Assembly: GCA_049514335.1 (NCBI GenBank)
Contig: JBEKVE010000042.1
Span: forward strand, 1 to 28,774
Length of the DNA stretch: 28,774 bases
Direction of reading: 5' to 3'
Source: JBEKVE01 sp049514335
Lineage (GTDB): Bacteria > Actinomycetota > Acidimicrobiia > Acidimicrobiales > UBA8190
Shown here: one piece after another, positions 1-7,868 of the stretch
How the letters are laid out: each line of letters starts with the position of its first letter
Numbering within the stretch: the first letter of the stretch is position 1
Position numbers and translations under genes: made by a program
The notes under the pieces: generated by a model
Seen by the model: only the letters and a program-made list of their open reading frames with translations
Databases searched by the model: none
What the model was told of the DNA's origin: nothing

Positions 1-110
1 GCGCCCCCGTCGACCATCCTGCCGAGGCACACCGATCCGTGAGGTGCGCAGCGTGTGCGCGGTGTGGCACGCGTGCGACACAACACGCCTGCGACGCAGC
101 ACGCGCCACG

Positions 111-401
111 TCAGCGGATGGAGAACGAGGACTCGCCGTCGGGGGACTCGGCGTCGACCTCGACGCCGCGCACACGCGCCATGGGCGGGCCGTCGTGGCA
201 CCACGTCACCAGGGCGTCCACGGCCGGGACCGGTCCTTCGAACACCGCCTCGACGTCGCCGTCCTCGGTGTTGCGGACCCAGCCCCCCACGCCGGCGGCC
301 ACGGCGCGCCGGGCGCACGAGGCGCGGAACCCGACACCCTGCACGCGTCCGTGCACCCGCACCCGCCACCGGACGACGGCCGGGGTGGCCTCGGTGCTCA
401 C
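111..401 (-). CDS. acyP: acylphosphatase
   Basis: The 96-residue protein has the complete acylphosphatase fold signature. The phosphate-binding loop GRVQGVGFR carries the catalytic arginine at about R26, and GWVRNTEDG carries the catalytic asparagine at about N44. Length is usual for the family, which hydrolyses acyl phosphates such as acetyl- or carbamoyl-phosphate in the cytoplasm. The GTG start shares a 4-nt GTGA overlap with the stop of the CDF transporter gene upstream, so it is translationally coupled as the last gene of the minus-strand run. No functional link with the transporter is obvious. Identity is secure; the physiological substrate is not known for most bacterial members. Confidence 0.93.
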   Translation of the reverse strand: MSTEATPAVVRWRVRVHGRVQGVGFRASCARRAVAAGVGGWVRNTEDGDVEAVFEGPVPAVDALVTWCHDGPPMARVRGVEVDAESPDGESSFSIR

Positions 402-1414
402 CGGGCGGCGGCTCCCCGGCTGTCAGCTCCCCGGCTGTCAGCTCCCCGGCTGACGACGACGGCGTCCATGAGGCACGGGTCGCGCTCCTCGTCGGTGCAC
501 CGCTCGCACTCGAGCTCGAGCGTGCTGTGGGCGATGGCGAAGGGGACGCCGATGGCCGTCTTGACGTGGTCCCCGACGACCTGGGCCTCTTCCAGGCTGG
601 GGTGCCCCGACAGCACGACGTGGGCCGACAGGGCGCGCACCTCGCTCGACAGGCTCCACACGTGCAGGTCGTGCACCTCGGCCACGCCCGGCACCCGGCC
701 CATGGTCGTGGCGAGCTCACCCAGGTCGACGTCGGCCGGGACCGACTCGAGCAGGACGTCCACGCTGGCCCGCAGCAGTCGGTACGCCTCCACCACGATG
801 ATGGCGGCGACCACGAGCGAGGCCACCGGGTCGACCCACTCGAGCGACGGATGGGCGACGAGCACGGCGCCGGCGACGACCACCGCCACCGAGCCCAGGG
901 CGTCACCCGCCATGTGCAAGGTGGCGGCCCGCATGTTGAGGTCACGGCCGCCCTCGCGAAGGATGAGGACGGCAGCGCCGTTCACCACCAGTGCGGCGCC
1001 CGCCACCACGACCACCAGGGTGCCGTGCACGGCATGGGGGTGCAGGAGCCGCACGATGCTCTCGACCACGATGGCCACCGTCACCGCCGCGATCACGGCC
1101 GCGTTGACGAGGGCGGCCAGGATCGGCCAGCGGTGGTAGCCGAAGGAGCGTGACGGGTTGCGGGGGCGCAGGGCCCACCGCACGGCCAGGAAGGACATGG
1201 CCAGCCCGGCCACGTCGGTGAGGTTGTGGCCGGCGTCGGACAACAGGGCGGCGGAATGTGCCACCACGCCTCCGGCCACCTGGGCTCCGGCCAGCACCAC
1301 CGTCAGAGCCAAGGTGAGGCCGAGACGACGGGAGCGGCTGGCAGCGCCGGTGCGGCCCGTGGCGCCCGTGGCGCTGGTGGAGGTGGAGCTGTCGGCGCGG
1401 CCCATGGACTGCAT
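398..1414 (-). CDS. cation diffusion facilitator (Zn-type) exporter
   Basis: This 338-residue membrane protein belongs to the CDF family, which exports Zn2+ or related divalent cations in exchange for protons. Metal-site motifs are visible in TM2 (SDAGHNLTD, H63 and D67) and TM5 (HMAGDALGS, H167 and D171), the HD-HD pattern of zinc-type members. A cytoplasmic C-terminal domain follows (from about 215, with EVHDLHVWSLSS). The first 30 residues are Ser/Thr/Gly-rich. The tail after CxxC-like ECERC...PCLMD is unusual: it ends in tandem pentapeptides (RGADS) encoded by a 15-bp DNA repeat. A GAGGAG ribosome site lies just before the ATG; a second in-frame ATG at 1405 is possible. The gene starts 44 nt after the GH20 gene ends, so it may belong to that operon or use its own promoter (TAGCCT around 1440). 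Confidence 0.9.
   Translation of the reverse strand: MQSMGRADSSTSTSATGATGRTGAASRSRRLGLTLALTVVLAGAQVAGGVVAHSAALLSDAGHNLTDVAGLAMSFLAVRWALRPRNPSRSFGYHRWPILAALVNAAVIAAVTVAIVVESIVRLLHPHAVHGTLVVVVAGAALVVNGAAVLILREGGRDLNMRAATLHMAGDALGSVAVVVAGAVLVAHPSLEWVDPVASLVVAAIIVVEAYRLLRASVDVLLESVPADVDLGELATTMGRVPGVAEVHDLHVWSLSSEVRALSAHVVLSGHPSLEEAQVVGDHVKTAIGVPFAIAHSTLELECERCTDEERDPCLMDAVVVSRGADSRGADSRGAAAR
411..452. repeat. 15-bp tandem repeat in CDF C-terminus
   Basis: The unit gctccccggctgtca occurs at 411-425 and 426-440, followed by 12 matching bases at 441-452. It encodes the repeated RGADS tail of the CDF exporter on the minus strand and lies close to its stop codon. The pattern looks like replication slippage. 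Confidence 0.9.
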
Positions 1415-1458
1415 GGCTCCTCGGTGAGACGTCCCCCCAGGCTACCGGGGGTGCGGCG

Positions 1459-3267
1459 TCATCCGAAGGGTCCGAACCACGATCGGTCGGCGTCGCCGTC
1501 TCGGTAGCACTGCGCCAGGTGGTCGAACCAGGCCGTGCTGTCGTCGAGGCCGCCGGGACGGTGCCGTGCCAGCCACAGGCGCCGGTGCTCCGCCACGTAG
1601 GCCGACAGCTCGGTGTCGAGCGCGCCACGGCGTTCGGCGCCGGCCCCGGCCAGGGTGCCGTCGCCGGCCAGGCGCACGGCGGCGTCGTGGCACGACAGGC
1701 GGGCGAGCGCAGCCGTGGCGCGCACCTCGTCGATGACGAGGGCGCCGTCGCGCCGACGGGGCGCGGCCCGTCCGAGGCGGGCCAGGGTGTCGTCGAGCAG
1801 ACCTTCCACCCGGTCGAGCTCGGCCTGCTCGAGTCCCCCCGTCAGCCCGCTGCCCACCTTCCACTGCGGCAGCAGCAGGTGCACGGCCAGCGCCGACATG
1901 TTGGGGGGCCGGGGCGTGACCATGCGCGGCGTGCGACCCAGCGCCACCACGGCGCGCCCTGTCTCCCCCGTGGGGTCGTCGTAGCAGTGGGCGTCGAGGA
2001 GGGCCGCCACGCCGTCGGTGTCGAGGTCGGCGTGGGCGTCCACGCACCAGCCGAAGGCGGCCGCCACCGCCAGCCCGGGATCGCTCACCGGGGGCTGCTG
2101 GTGATGTCCCATGTCGCCCCAGTCGGTGACGAGCAGCCCCGCCGCCCCGTGGGTCAGCCCGGCCCGGGCCGCCGACGACACGTTGCCGAGCATGTTGTCG
2201 ACGCGCCCGGTCACCGACAGCCAGCTCGACGTGCCCGGGGACATCCAGAACGGCACCCCCGCCGCCGCCAGCCGCGACGCCCGCTCGTCGAAGGGGTGGT
2301 CGTCCTCGTAGCCCCACTCGCACACGGTGACGTCGTCGGGGAGGGCGGCGATGAGATCGGGGTGGGCGGCGAGGACGTCGCCCCACACGAGCAGCTCACG
2401 CCCGTCCAGCTCGTCGAGGTCCCGCAGCGCCGCCAGCCACGTCGCCCAGTCGCCGTGCCGTTCGGCGGGCAGCTCCCACGGCTCGTCCAGGCCCACGTGC
2501 ACGCGGCTGCTCGTCACCGCCGGCACGAGCTGGCCCAGGAGGTCGGTGACGAGCTCCAGGGACCCGGGCTTGGCCGGGTCGAGGGTGAGGGGCGGGCGGT
2601 GGATGCCGAACACCCAGTCGAACCCGTCGGGGGCGATGGCGAGAGCCCGGTAGCGCTCGTGACGCAGCCATCGCTCGAAGTGCCCGAGCGTGTTCTGGTT
2701 GGCCACCAGCTCGACACCGAGCGACCGGCAGTGGGCATCGAGGGCGTGCACGTCCTCGGCCGTGAACGGATCGGCCAGGCGCCACACCTCTTCGTGGCGG
2801 GCATAGGCGAAGGTGTGCTCCATGTACAGCTGGACCTGGTTCACCTTCCAACCCGCCAGCCGCTCCACCAGGGCGAAGAGCGTGGCGAGGGTGGGGACGC
2901 GGTCGCGCGACACGTCGAGCATGACGCCGCGCACAGAGAAGTCCGGCCAGTCCTCGATCCGGCATGCCGGCAGCGTCGCACCGGCACGGCCGTCGGGGGC
3001 GTTGGCGTCGTGGCGCAGCTGGGCCAAGGTGGCCCGGGCGTGGCGGAGCCCCGCTTCGTCCGCCCCCCGGGACCGCACGCCGTCCTCACCCACCTCGAGG
3101 CGGTAGCCCTGGGGCGGCAGTGTCGGGTCGAGCCCCTCGTCGGGCGGTCGGTCCGGGACGCGGCGGCGATCGGGCGCCACCTCGATGCTGCGGGGTCGTG
3201 GCAGCAGCACCGGTCCGGGAGGCGGCCGGGCCGGGGTGGGGAGGGAGCTCAGCCCTCCGTCTCCCAC
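1459..3267 (-). CDS. glycoside hydrolase family 20 (beta-N-acetylhexosaminidase-like)
   Basis: This 602-residue protein resembles GH20 hexosaminidases, which remove terminal GlcNAc or GalNAc by substrate-assisted catalysis. A short N-terminal domain (about 18-105, beginning VLLPRPRSIEV) precedes the barrel, which starts at RGVMLDVSRDRVP (113-125). The catalytic Asp-Glu pair sits in VHVGLDEPWEL (D261, E262). The C-terminal 200 residues are helical and not clearly assignable. I see no signal peptide, so it appears cytoplasmic, which suits turnover of imported or recycled amino sugars. The GTG start overlaps the end of the upstream nucleotidyltransferase gene by 19 nt, implying coupling; a later start near residue 20 is possible. 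The family is clear and the exact substrate unknown. Confidence 0.85.
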   Translation of the reverse strand: MGDGGLSSLPTPARPPPGPVLLPRPRSIEVAPDRRRVPDRPPDEGLDPTLPPQGYRLEVGEDGVRSRGADEAGLRHARATLAQLRHDANAPDGRAGATLPACRIEDWPDFSVRGVMLDVSRDRVPTLATLFALVERLAGWKVNQVQLYMEHTFAYARHEEVWRLADPFTAEDVHALDAHCRSLGVELVANQNTLGHFERWLRHERYRALAIAPDGFDWVFGIHRPPLTLDPAKPGSLELVTDLLGQLVPAVTSSRVHVGLDEPWELPAERHGDWATWLAALRDLDELDGRELLVWGDVLAAHPDLIAALPDDVTVCEWGYEDDHPFDERASRLAAAGVPFWMSPGTSSWLSVTGRVDNMLGNVSSAARAGLTHGAAGLLVTDWGDMGHHQQPPVSDPGLAVAAAFGWCVDAHADLDTDGVAALLDAHCYDDPTGETGRAVVALGRTPRMVTPRPPNMSALAVHLLLPQWKVGSGLTGGLEQAELDRVEGLLDDTLARLGRAAPRRRDGALVIDEVRATAALARLSCHDAAVRLAGDGTLAGAGAERRGALDTELSAYVAEHRRLWLARHRPGGLDDSTAWFDHLAQCYRDGDADRSWFGPFG

Positions 3268-4190
3268 AGTCCTTCGGGGCGCAGCCCCCGCCCCACCATG
3301 GCGGCGAGCTCCTCGCGCACCACGATCAGGTCGTCGGCGTGCGTGACACCGATGCAGCGCCCCGGGCCGTCGATGAGGCGCACGTCCTGGGCGGGGCCGC
3401 CGCCGGGGGTGTCACCGGCGATCATCGCCCCCACCACCTCGGGCAGGAGGACCTCCGACTCGTCGGCCAGCGCGTTGCGGTCCACGGTGCCGTCGCCCGA
3501 CACGGTGGGATGGGCGTCGCGTACGGCAGCCTCGAGCACGGGCCAGATGGCGGGCTGAAATCCCCACAGGTTCATCGACACCGGCGTGTCGCCTGCCAGC
3601 TCGGCCGGCTCGAGGCCGTCCTCGGAGACGAAGGTGCCGTCGGCCCGCCGTCGCACCGAGCGCCGTTCCACCAGGCGTACCAGGTGCCCGTCGGCGCGCA
3701 CCTCGCACGTGCCGCGCGTCACCGGGTCGTCGGTGACGATGCTGTCGCGCAGGCGGAAGGCCACGATGGCGTGCTCGGCGCTGCCGGCAAGATGCCCGGA
3801 CAGAAGCGACAGGGCGGGGATGCCGTAGACGTCGTCGGAGTTCACCACGGCGAAGGCGCCGTCGCCGACCTGGTTCCGGGCGCACAGCACGGCGTGAGCG
3901 GTGCCGAGCGGGACGCGCTGCTCGGCGAAGGACACCGCCACCTGGGGCGGGAAGCACTGGCGCACGTGGTACCTGATCGCCGGGCCTGTCTGGGGCCCGA
4001 TGATGATGACCACGTCCCCGAAGCCGGCCGCCTCGGCGTCCGACGCGGTGAGGTCGATGACCGCCTCGCCGTGCAGGCCAACCGGGGCGAGCGGCTTGCA
4101 GCCGCCGTAGCGCTTGGCCATGCCCGCGGCCAGGACCACGAGCACGGGCCGGTGGGTCCCCGGTGTCCGTGCGGCTGTCACCCGGCCCAT
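3249..4190 (-). CDS. sugar-phosphate nucleotidyltransferase-like protein
   Basis: The 313-residue protein starts with the NTP-transferase glycine-rich loop, VLVVLAAGMAKRYGGCKPL (residues 16-34). It resembles the LAAGMGSRYGGLKQ variant of NDP-sugar pyrophosphorylase-like proteins rather than classical GlmU or GalU. A second block, AVVNSDDVYG (114-123), corresponds to the metal-binding acidic motif. Such enzymes transfer a nucleotide to a sugar 1-phosphate, but the acceptor cannot be read from sequence. The open frame extends far upstream, but that part is antisense-like shadow of FabH and thiolase. I chose the ATG at 4190 because it overlaps the FabH stop by only 13 nt and leaves the loop near the N-terminus. 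Its pairing with a GH20 hexosaminidase suggests amino-sugar chemistry (inference). Confidence 0.8.
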   Translation of the reverse strand: MGRVTAARTPGTHRPVLVVLAAGMAKRYGGCKPLAPVGLHGEAVIDLTASDAEAAGFGDVVIIIGPQTGPAIRYHVRQCFPPQVAVSFAEQRVPLGTAHAVLCARNQVGDGAFAVVNSDDVYGIPALSLLSGHLAGSAEHAIVAFRLRDSIVTDDPVTRGTCEVRADGHLVRLVERRSVRRRADGTFVSEDGLEPAELAGDTPVSMNLWGFQPAIWPVLEAAVRDAHPTVSGDGTVDRNALADESEVLLPEVVGAMIAGDTPGGGPAQDVRLIDGPGRCIGVTHADDLIVVREELAAMVGRGLRPEGLWETEG

Positions 4191-5104
4191 CGTAGGACGG
4201 CGCTCGCCCACGTCATCCCGCCACCGAAACCGGACAGCAAGGCGATGCTCCCGGGCTGGAGGCGCCCGGTGGTGAGCGCGTCGGCCAGGGCGAGCGGGAT
4301 CGACGCCGAGGAGGTGTTGCCGTAGCGGTCGATGGTGATCACGCAACGCTCCTCGGGGATGCCGAGACGCTGGGCGGCGGCGCTGATGATGCGGGCGTTG
4401 GCCTGGTGGGGCACGAACACCTCGACGTCGTCCGGCGTGAGCCCGGCCCGTCCCAGGGCGGCCAGCGACGACTCGACCACGACGCGCACGGCGTGGCGGA
4501 AGATCTCCTTGCCGTTCATGTAGAGGTAGCCGCCGTGGTCGCACTTGAGAAGGTGGCGCAACGAGCCGTCCGCCCCCAGGTCCCAGGCGAGGAGCTGGCC
4601 GGGCCCGTCGGTGGCCTCGAGGAGCACGGCGCCGGCGCCGTCGCCCACCAGCACCGCCAGGCTGCGGTCGTCCCAGTCGGTGATGTGCGAGAGCGTCTCG
4701 CTGCCGATGACGAGCACGCGACGGGCCCCCACCGACACGAGGCCGTGCGCCGCCACCAGGCTGTAGACGAAACCCGAGCACGCTGCGTTGAGATCGAAGG
4801 CGCCGCCGCGCACCCCGAGGCGCTCCTGCACGGTGGCGGAGGTCCCGGGGACGAGGGCGTCGGGAGTGGTGGTGGCGAGCACGAGCACGTCGACGTCGGC
4901 GCCGGTGCGCCCGGCCCGCTCGAGGGCCTGCGCGCCCGCCGCCACGGCCAGCTCCGAGGTCGTGCCGCCGATGCGCCGCTCGCGGATCCCGGTGCGCTCG
5001 GTGATCCAGGCGTCGCTCGTGTCGAGACGCGCCGAGAGGTCCTCGTTGGTGACGATCTTGTCGGGGAGGCCGATGCCCCACCCTGTGACGACGGCGCCGG
5101 GCAC
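4178..5104 (-). CDS. fabH: beta-ketoacyl-ACP synthase III (FabH family)
   Basis: The 308-residue protein is full length for FabH and keeps the complete catalytic triad: Cys109 in LNAACSGF, His233 in VPHQAN and Asn263 in YGNTSS. FabH condenses acyl-CoA with malonyl-ACP to start fatty-acid synthesis; family members also make branched, long or secondary-metabolite starters. The gene is not beside fabD, acpP or fabF, so it may be a specialised paralogue. It starts with GTG only 3 nt after the thiolase stop and overlaps the following nucleotidyltransferase by 13 nt, so it lies in the middle of an operon. Family assignment is firm; role as the housekeeping FabH is uncertain. Confidence 0.9.
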   Translation of the reverse strand: MPGAVVTGWGIGLPDKIVTNEDLSARLDTSDAWITERTGIRERRIGGTTSELAVAAGAQALERAGRTGADVDVLVLATTTPDALVPGTSATVQERLGVRGGAFDLNAACSGFVYSLVAAHGLVSVGARRVLVIGSETLSHITDWDDRSLAVLVGDGAGAVLLEATDGPGQLLAWDLGADGSLRHLLKCDHGGYLYMNGKEIFRHAVRVVVESSLAALGRAGLTPDDVEVFVPHQANARIISAAAQRLGIPEERCVITIDRYGNTSSASIPLALADALTTGRLQPGSIALLSGFGGGMTWASAVLRWAG

Positions 5105-5107
5105 GGC

Positions 5108-6277
5108 TCAGGTGCGCTCGAGGACGTGCACAGCCACCAGGGCGGTGTCCTTCCCGGCCATGATCCCGCCCGTGTTCACCGCCACGCCCAGCCTGGGTTC
5201 GGGGACCTGGCGACCCGAGGCCGTCCCCCGCAGCTGGTGCACGAGCTCGGCGATCTGGCAGATGCCCGTTGCGCCCAGCGGGTGCCCGCGCGCCACGAGA
5301 CCACCGCTCGGGTTGACGCACACCCCCCGCCCGCCCACGTCGGTGTCGCCCGCCACGGTGGCGACGCCGGCCTCGCCGGGGGCGAAGAAGCCGAGCGATT
5401 CGAGGGCGTAGAGCTCCTCGGCGGCGGTGGCGTCGTGCAACTCGACCACGTCCATGTCCTCGGGCCCCACACCGGCAGCCTTCCACGCCTCCTCGGCCGT
5501 CTCGCGCAGGCGGTCGTGGTAGTCGAGCTCGCCGTTGCCCGACCGCAGCACGCTGGCCCGCAGGCGCGGCGCCCCCGCCTGGGCGCCCGCCGACAGCACG
5601 GCCGCCGCCGCGCCGTCGGTGAACGACGAGCACATGAGGCGGGTGAGGGGCTCGACCACCACCGGCGCCGCCAGCACCTCCTCCACCGTGACCGGCGTGC
5701 GGAACTGGGCCAGGGGGTTGCGTGCCCCGCAGCGACGGGCCTTGGCCGCCGCCGCCGCGATCTGGGCCGGCGTGGTGCCCCGGGCCTCGATCTGGTGGCG
5801 CACCCAGGTGGCGTTGAGCGCCATGAGGAGGCTGCCGGCGTCGTTGGCGAGGGCGGCGCGCAACCGGGTGCGCTCTTCGCTCGGCAGCCCGTCCTCGATC
5901 CCGGCGATGGTCTCGGCCCGCTGGCCTGTCCACATCTTCTCGACGCCGACCACGAGCACGGGGGACTGCCCGGCCTGGGCGGCCATGGCGCCGAGGTGCA
6001 TGGCCGACGATCCGCCCGCGCACGAGTTGTCCACGTTGACGATCCCCGTCGTCCCGAGGTCGACGTCGCGCAGCCAGCTCTGGCCCCGGATGCACCCCTG
6101 GTCGAGCAGCCGGCCGCCCAACGCGTTGGCCACGATGACGAGGCCCACGTCGGTCGGCGACAGGCCGGCGTCGGCCAACGCCGCCATGACGGCGTGTGCC
6201 GCCATGGCCTGCGGGGTGAGATCCCGCCGGTCCATCGGGGTCATGCCGATGCCGACGACGCTGACGTCCGCACTCAC
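5108..6277 (-). CDS. SCP-x-type thiolase family protein
   Basis: This is a thiolase-fold protein of 389 residues. The nucleophilic cysteine lies in VDNSCAGGSSA (about C86), and the His motif in SGGLVARGHPLGATG. The segment VELHDATAAEELYALESLG matches SCP-x/lipid-transfer-type thiolases. The second catalytic cysteine of classical thiolases is not present: the C-terminal block reads VNTGGIMAG. Members act in beta-oxidation of branched, sterol-like or other bulky acyl-CoAs, or in retro-aldol cleavage. I chose the GTG at 6277 because it forms a GTGA overlap with the luciferase-like gene; the longer start at 6331 would overlap by 58 nt. Adjacent FabH suggests coupled acyl-chain chemistry (inference). 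Confidence 0.85.
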   Translation of the reverse strand: MSADVSVVGIGMTPMDRRDLTPQAMAAHAVMAALADAGLSPTDVGLVIVANALGGRLLDQGCIRGQSWLRDVDLGTTGIVNVDNSCAGGSSAMHLGAMAAQAGQSPVLVVGVEKMWTGQRAETIAGIEDGLPSEERTRLRAALANDAGSLLMALNATWVRHQIEARGTTPAQIAAAAAKARRCGARNPLAQFRTPVTVEEVLAAPVVVEPLTRLMCSSFTDGAAAAVLSAGAQAGAPRLRASVLRSGNGELDYHDRLRETAEEAWKAAGVGPEDMDVVELHDATAAEELYALESLGFFAPGEAGVATVAGDTDVGGRGVCVNPSGGLVARGHPLGATGICQIAELVHQLRGTASGRQVPEPRLGVAVNTGGIMAGKDTALVAVHVLERT

Positions 6278-7311
6278 CACGCGCTCACCTCCAGCGTCTC
6301 CCCGAGGCCGCCCCGAGCCGGGGGAGAGCACGCGACGAGGCCGGCAAACTCGCCGGCCAGATCCTCGAATTGTACCAGCGGGTCATCGTCGGCCACGAAG
6401 ACCGCCACGTGGTGCGCGCCCGCCTCCACGAAGCGGCTGAGCGCCGTTGCGCAGTGGCGTGCGTCCCCCGTGACCAGGTGGCGAACGAACGATCGGGCCG
6501 GCAGCCCATAGAGCGAGGCCATCCACTCGAGCCCGCGTTCCCCTGCGCCGTCACCGCCCACGGCCACGAACACGACCACGGCCCGCGACAGTGCGGCGGG
6601 GTCGCGCCCGGCCCGGTCGGTCTCCTTGTCGAGCCGGTCCAGCGCGGCGCCGTACTCCTCGGGCGCCACGAACAGCGGGATCCACCCGTCGCCCCGTCGC
6701 CCGGCGCGCCGCAGCGCTGCCTCGCTCGATCCCCCCACCCACACCGGGACGGGGCCCGCCGCCGGCAGCTGGGCGTAGCGCGCCCCGGGGACGGGGGTCC
6801 AGGCGCGCCGTAGGGCGTCGATGCCCTCGTCGAGCCGTCGCCCGCGGCCGGCGAAGTCGACCCCCGCCGCCTCGTACTCGCCGGGGTGGCTGCCCACGCC
6901 CACACCGAGCACCAGGCGCCCACCCGACAGGTGGGCGAGGGCGGCCGCCTCCTTGGCCACCGAGGGCACATGGCGCAACGGCAGCTGCAAGACGCACGAC
7001 CCGACCGTGGCCGTGGTGGAGGACGACGCCGCCACCCCCAGAGCGCTCATGGTCTCGAGGGCGGGGGAGTGCCAGTAGAGGTGGTCGCAGGCCCACAGCG
7101 CCGATGCCCCTGCCGCCTCCGCACCCCGGCACACCGCCGCCAGGGCGCCCGCCGTGGGCAGCTCGGCGCGGCGCTGGGGGAAGGTGGGAAGGATCAGCCC
7201 AATACCCGTGGCCACCGGGGCCGACGCACCCGGTACGACCGGGGCCGACGCCGACGGGGCAGGGTCGGCCGGCGTGTCGCTGCGCACGCCGCATGGTACC
7301 CGGGGCCCCAT
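6274..7311 (-). CDS. LLM-class (F420-type) oxidoreductase
   Basis: The protein (345 residues from the ATG at 7311) is a luciferase-like monooxygenase-fold oxidoreductase. It has the TIM-barrel start GIGLILPTFPQ, WACDHLYW, the family block LSGGRLVLGVGVGSHPGEY and PVWVGGSS. In actinobacteria this class usually uses coenzyme F420, less often FMN; the cofactor cannot be proven here. The first ~30 residues are Ala/Pro-rich and contain an imperfect repeat (SAPV), so the real start may be further in. A GTG at 7287 preceded by TACCAT and 5 nt is an attractive leaderless alternative. It heads the minus-strand run and diverges from the Nfu gene across 74 nt. Confidence 0.85.
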   Translation of the reverse strand: MGPRVPCGVRSDTPADPAPSASAPVVPGASAPVATGIGLILPTFPQRRAELPTAGALAAVCRGAEAAGASALWACDHLYWHSPALETMSALGVAASSSTTATVGSCVLQLPLRHVPSVAKEAAALAHLSGGRLVLGVGVGSHPGEYEAAGVDFAGRGRRLDEGIDALRRAWTPVPGARYAQLPAAGPVPVWVGGSSEAALRRAGRRGDGWIPLFVAPEEYGAALDRLDKETDRAGRDPAALSRAVVVFVAVGGDGAGERGLEWMASLYGLPARSFVRHLVTGDARHCATALSRFVEAGAHHVAVFVADDDPLVQFEDLAGEFAGLVACSPPARGGLGETLEVSAW

Positions 7312-7373
7312 AGTTGACGGTGTGTCAGATCCGGAATTGGGGCCTCGATGACCTGGTCGGCGTGGCGCCACGG

Positions 7374-7388
7374 CACAATGGAGAGGTG
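7374..7388 (+). promoter_or_regulatory. leaderless promoter -10 of Nfu gene
   Basis: CACAAT at 7374-7379 is followed by 6 nt (GGAGAG) and the GTG start codon at 7386. The nine bases cggcacaat differ by one base from those before the reductoisomerase homologue. A -10 hexamer 6-7 nt upstream of a start codon is the usual arrangement for leaderless actinobacterial transcripts. GGAGAG touches the start codon and is too close to act as a normal ribosome site. Confidence 0.55.
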
Positions 7389-7766
7389 ACCACGCTCTCG
7401 AGCCCCGACCAGTCCAGCGCCTCCGGCGCCCCCACCGGGCCCGATGGCGCCCTGGACGACGAGGAACGGTCCCGGCGCGAGGCGGACCTCCGTTCGCTCA
7501 TCGAGCTCATGCGACCCTCGGTGCAGGCCGACGGGGGAGACCTCGAGCTGGTGGCGTTCGACGTCGCCACCGGGGTGGTGCAGGTGGAGCTGCGCGGCGC
7601 GTGCAGCTCGTGCGCCATCTCGTCGGCCACCTTGCAGGGCGGGGTCGACCGCATCCTGCGCGGCCGCCTCGACTGGATCACCGAGGTGCAGGGGGGCGTG
7701 GACGAGTCGATGGACTTCTCCGACAGCGCCGCCATGGGCCGCGGGGGGTACGTCCCCCGGTCCTGA
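7386..7766 (+). CDS. NifU C-terminal (Nfu) Fe-S scaffold protein
   Basis: The 126-residue protein consists of one Nfu domain (about residues 40-110). It contains MRPSVQADGGDLELV and the cluster-binding CxxC in RGACSSCAISS. Nfu proteins carry [4Fe-4S] clusters from the scaffold to apo-enzymes in the cytoplasm; actinobacteria often have such a short stand-alone form. The N-terminal 30 residues are low-complexity and acidic. GTG at 7386 is preferred over the upstream ATG at 7314 because a promoter-like CACAAT lies in between and the domain is unaffected. It stands alone, divergent from the oxidoreductase and 99 nt before the next gene. Confidence 0.88.
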   Translation: MTTLSSPDQSSASGAPTGPDGALDDEERSRREADLRSLIELMRPSVQADGGDLELVAFDVATGVVQVELRGACSSCAISSATLQGGVDRILRGRLDWITEVQGGVDESMDFSDSAAMGRGGYVPRS

Positions 7767-7771
7767 CGGTC

Positions 7772-7810
7772 ACCGCACGGCGGGACCGCGCGGCGGGACC
7801 GCACGGAAGC
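7772..7810. repeat. 13-bp tandem repeat after Nfu gene
   Basis: Three head-to-tail units start six bases after the stop codon: accgcacggcggg (7772-7784), accgcgcggcggg (7785-7797) and accgcacggaagc (7798-7810). The first two differ at one base. No hairpin terminator is evident, so this may only be slippage DNA. Confidence 0.75.
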
Positions 7811-7853
7811 ACCCGCACGCAAGGACGCCGGACCGCCGCCACCGTCGTCGCGG

Positions 7854-7868
7854 CATAATCACGCCGTG
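7854..7868 (+). promoter_or_regulatory. leaderless promoter -10 of KARI-like gene
   Basis: CATAAT at 7854-7859, one base from the TATAAT consensus, is followed by exactly 6 nt and GTG at 7866. No ribosome-binding site is present between them, so a leaderless transcript is likely. The context cggcataat is shared, bar one base, with the Nfu gene. Confidence 0.65.

Noticed and set aside
1..110. Possible gene or terminator at the left edge
   Set aside because: Only GC-rich sequence with scattered acgc/gtgcg words; no hairpin with T-run and no coding signal beyond shadows.
1519..3558. 679-codon open frame on the plus strand opposite the GH20 and nucleotidyltransferase genes
   Set aside because: His/Gly/Arg/Val-rich with no domain; it mirrors the antisense codon pattern of GC-rich genes, and the minus strand has clear families.
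4191..6095. Upstream extension of the nucleotidyltransferase frame, giving a 948-residue protein
   Set aside because: The extra part is Arg/Gly/Ala noise out of frame with FabH and thiolase, which are complete there.
4406..6511. 701-codon plus-strand frame
   Set aside because: Shadow of the FabH and thiolase genes; no recognisable domain, His/Gly/Val-rich composition.
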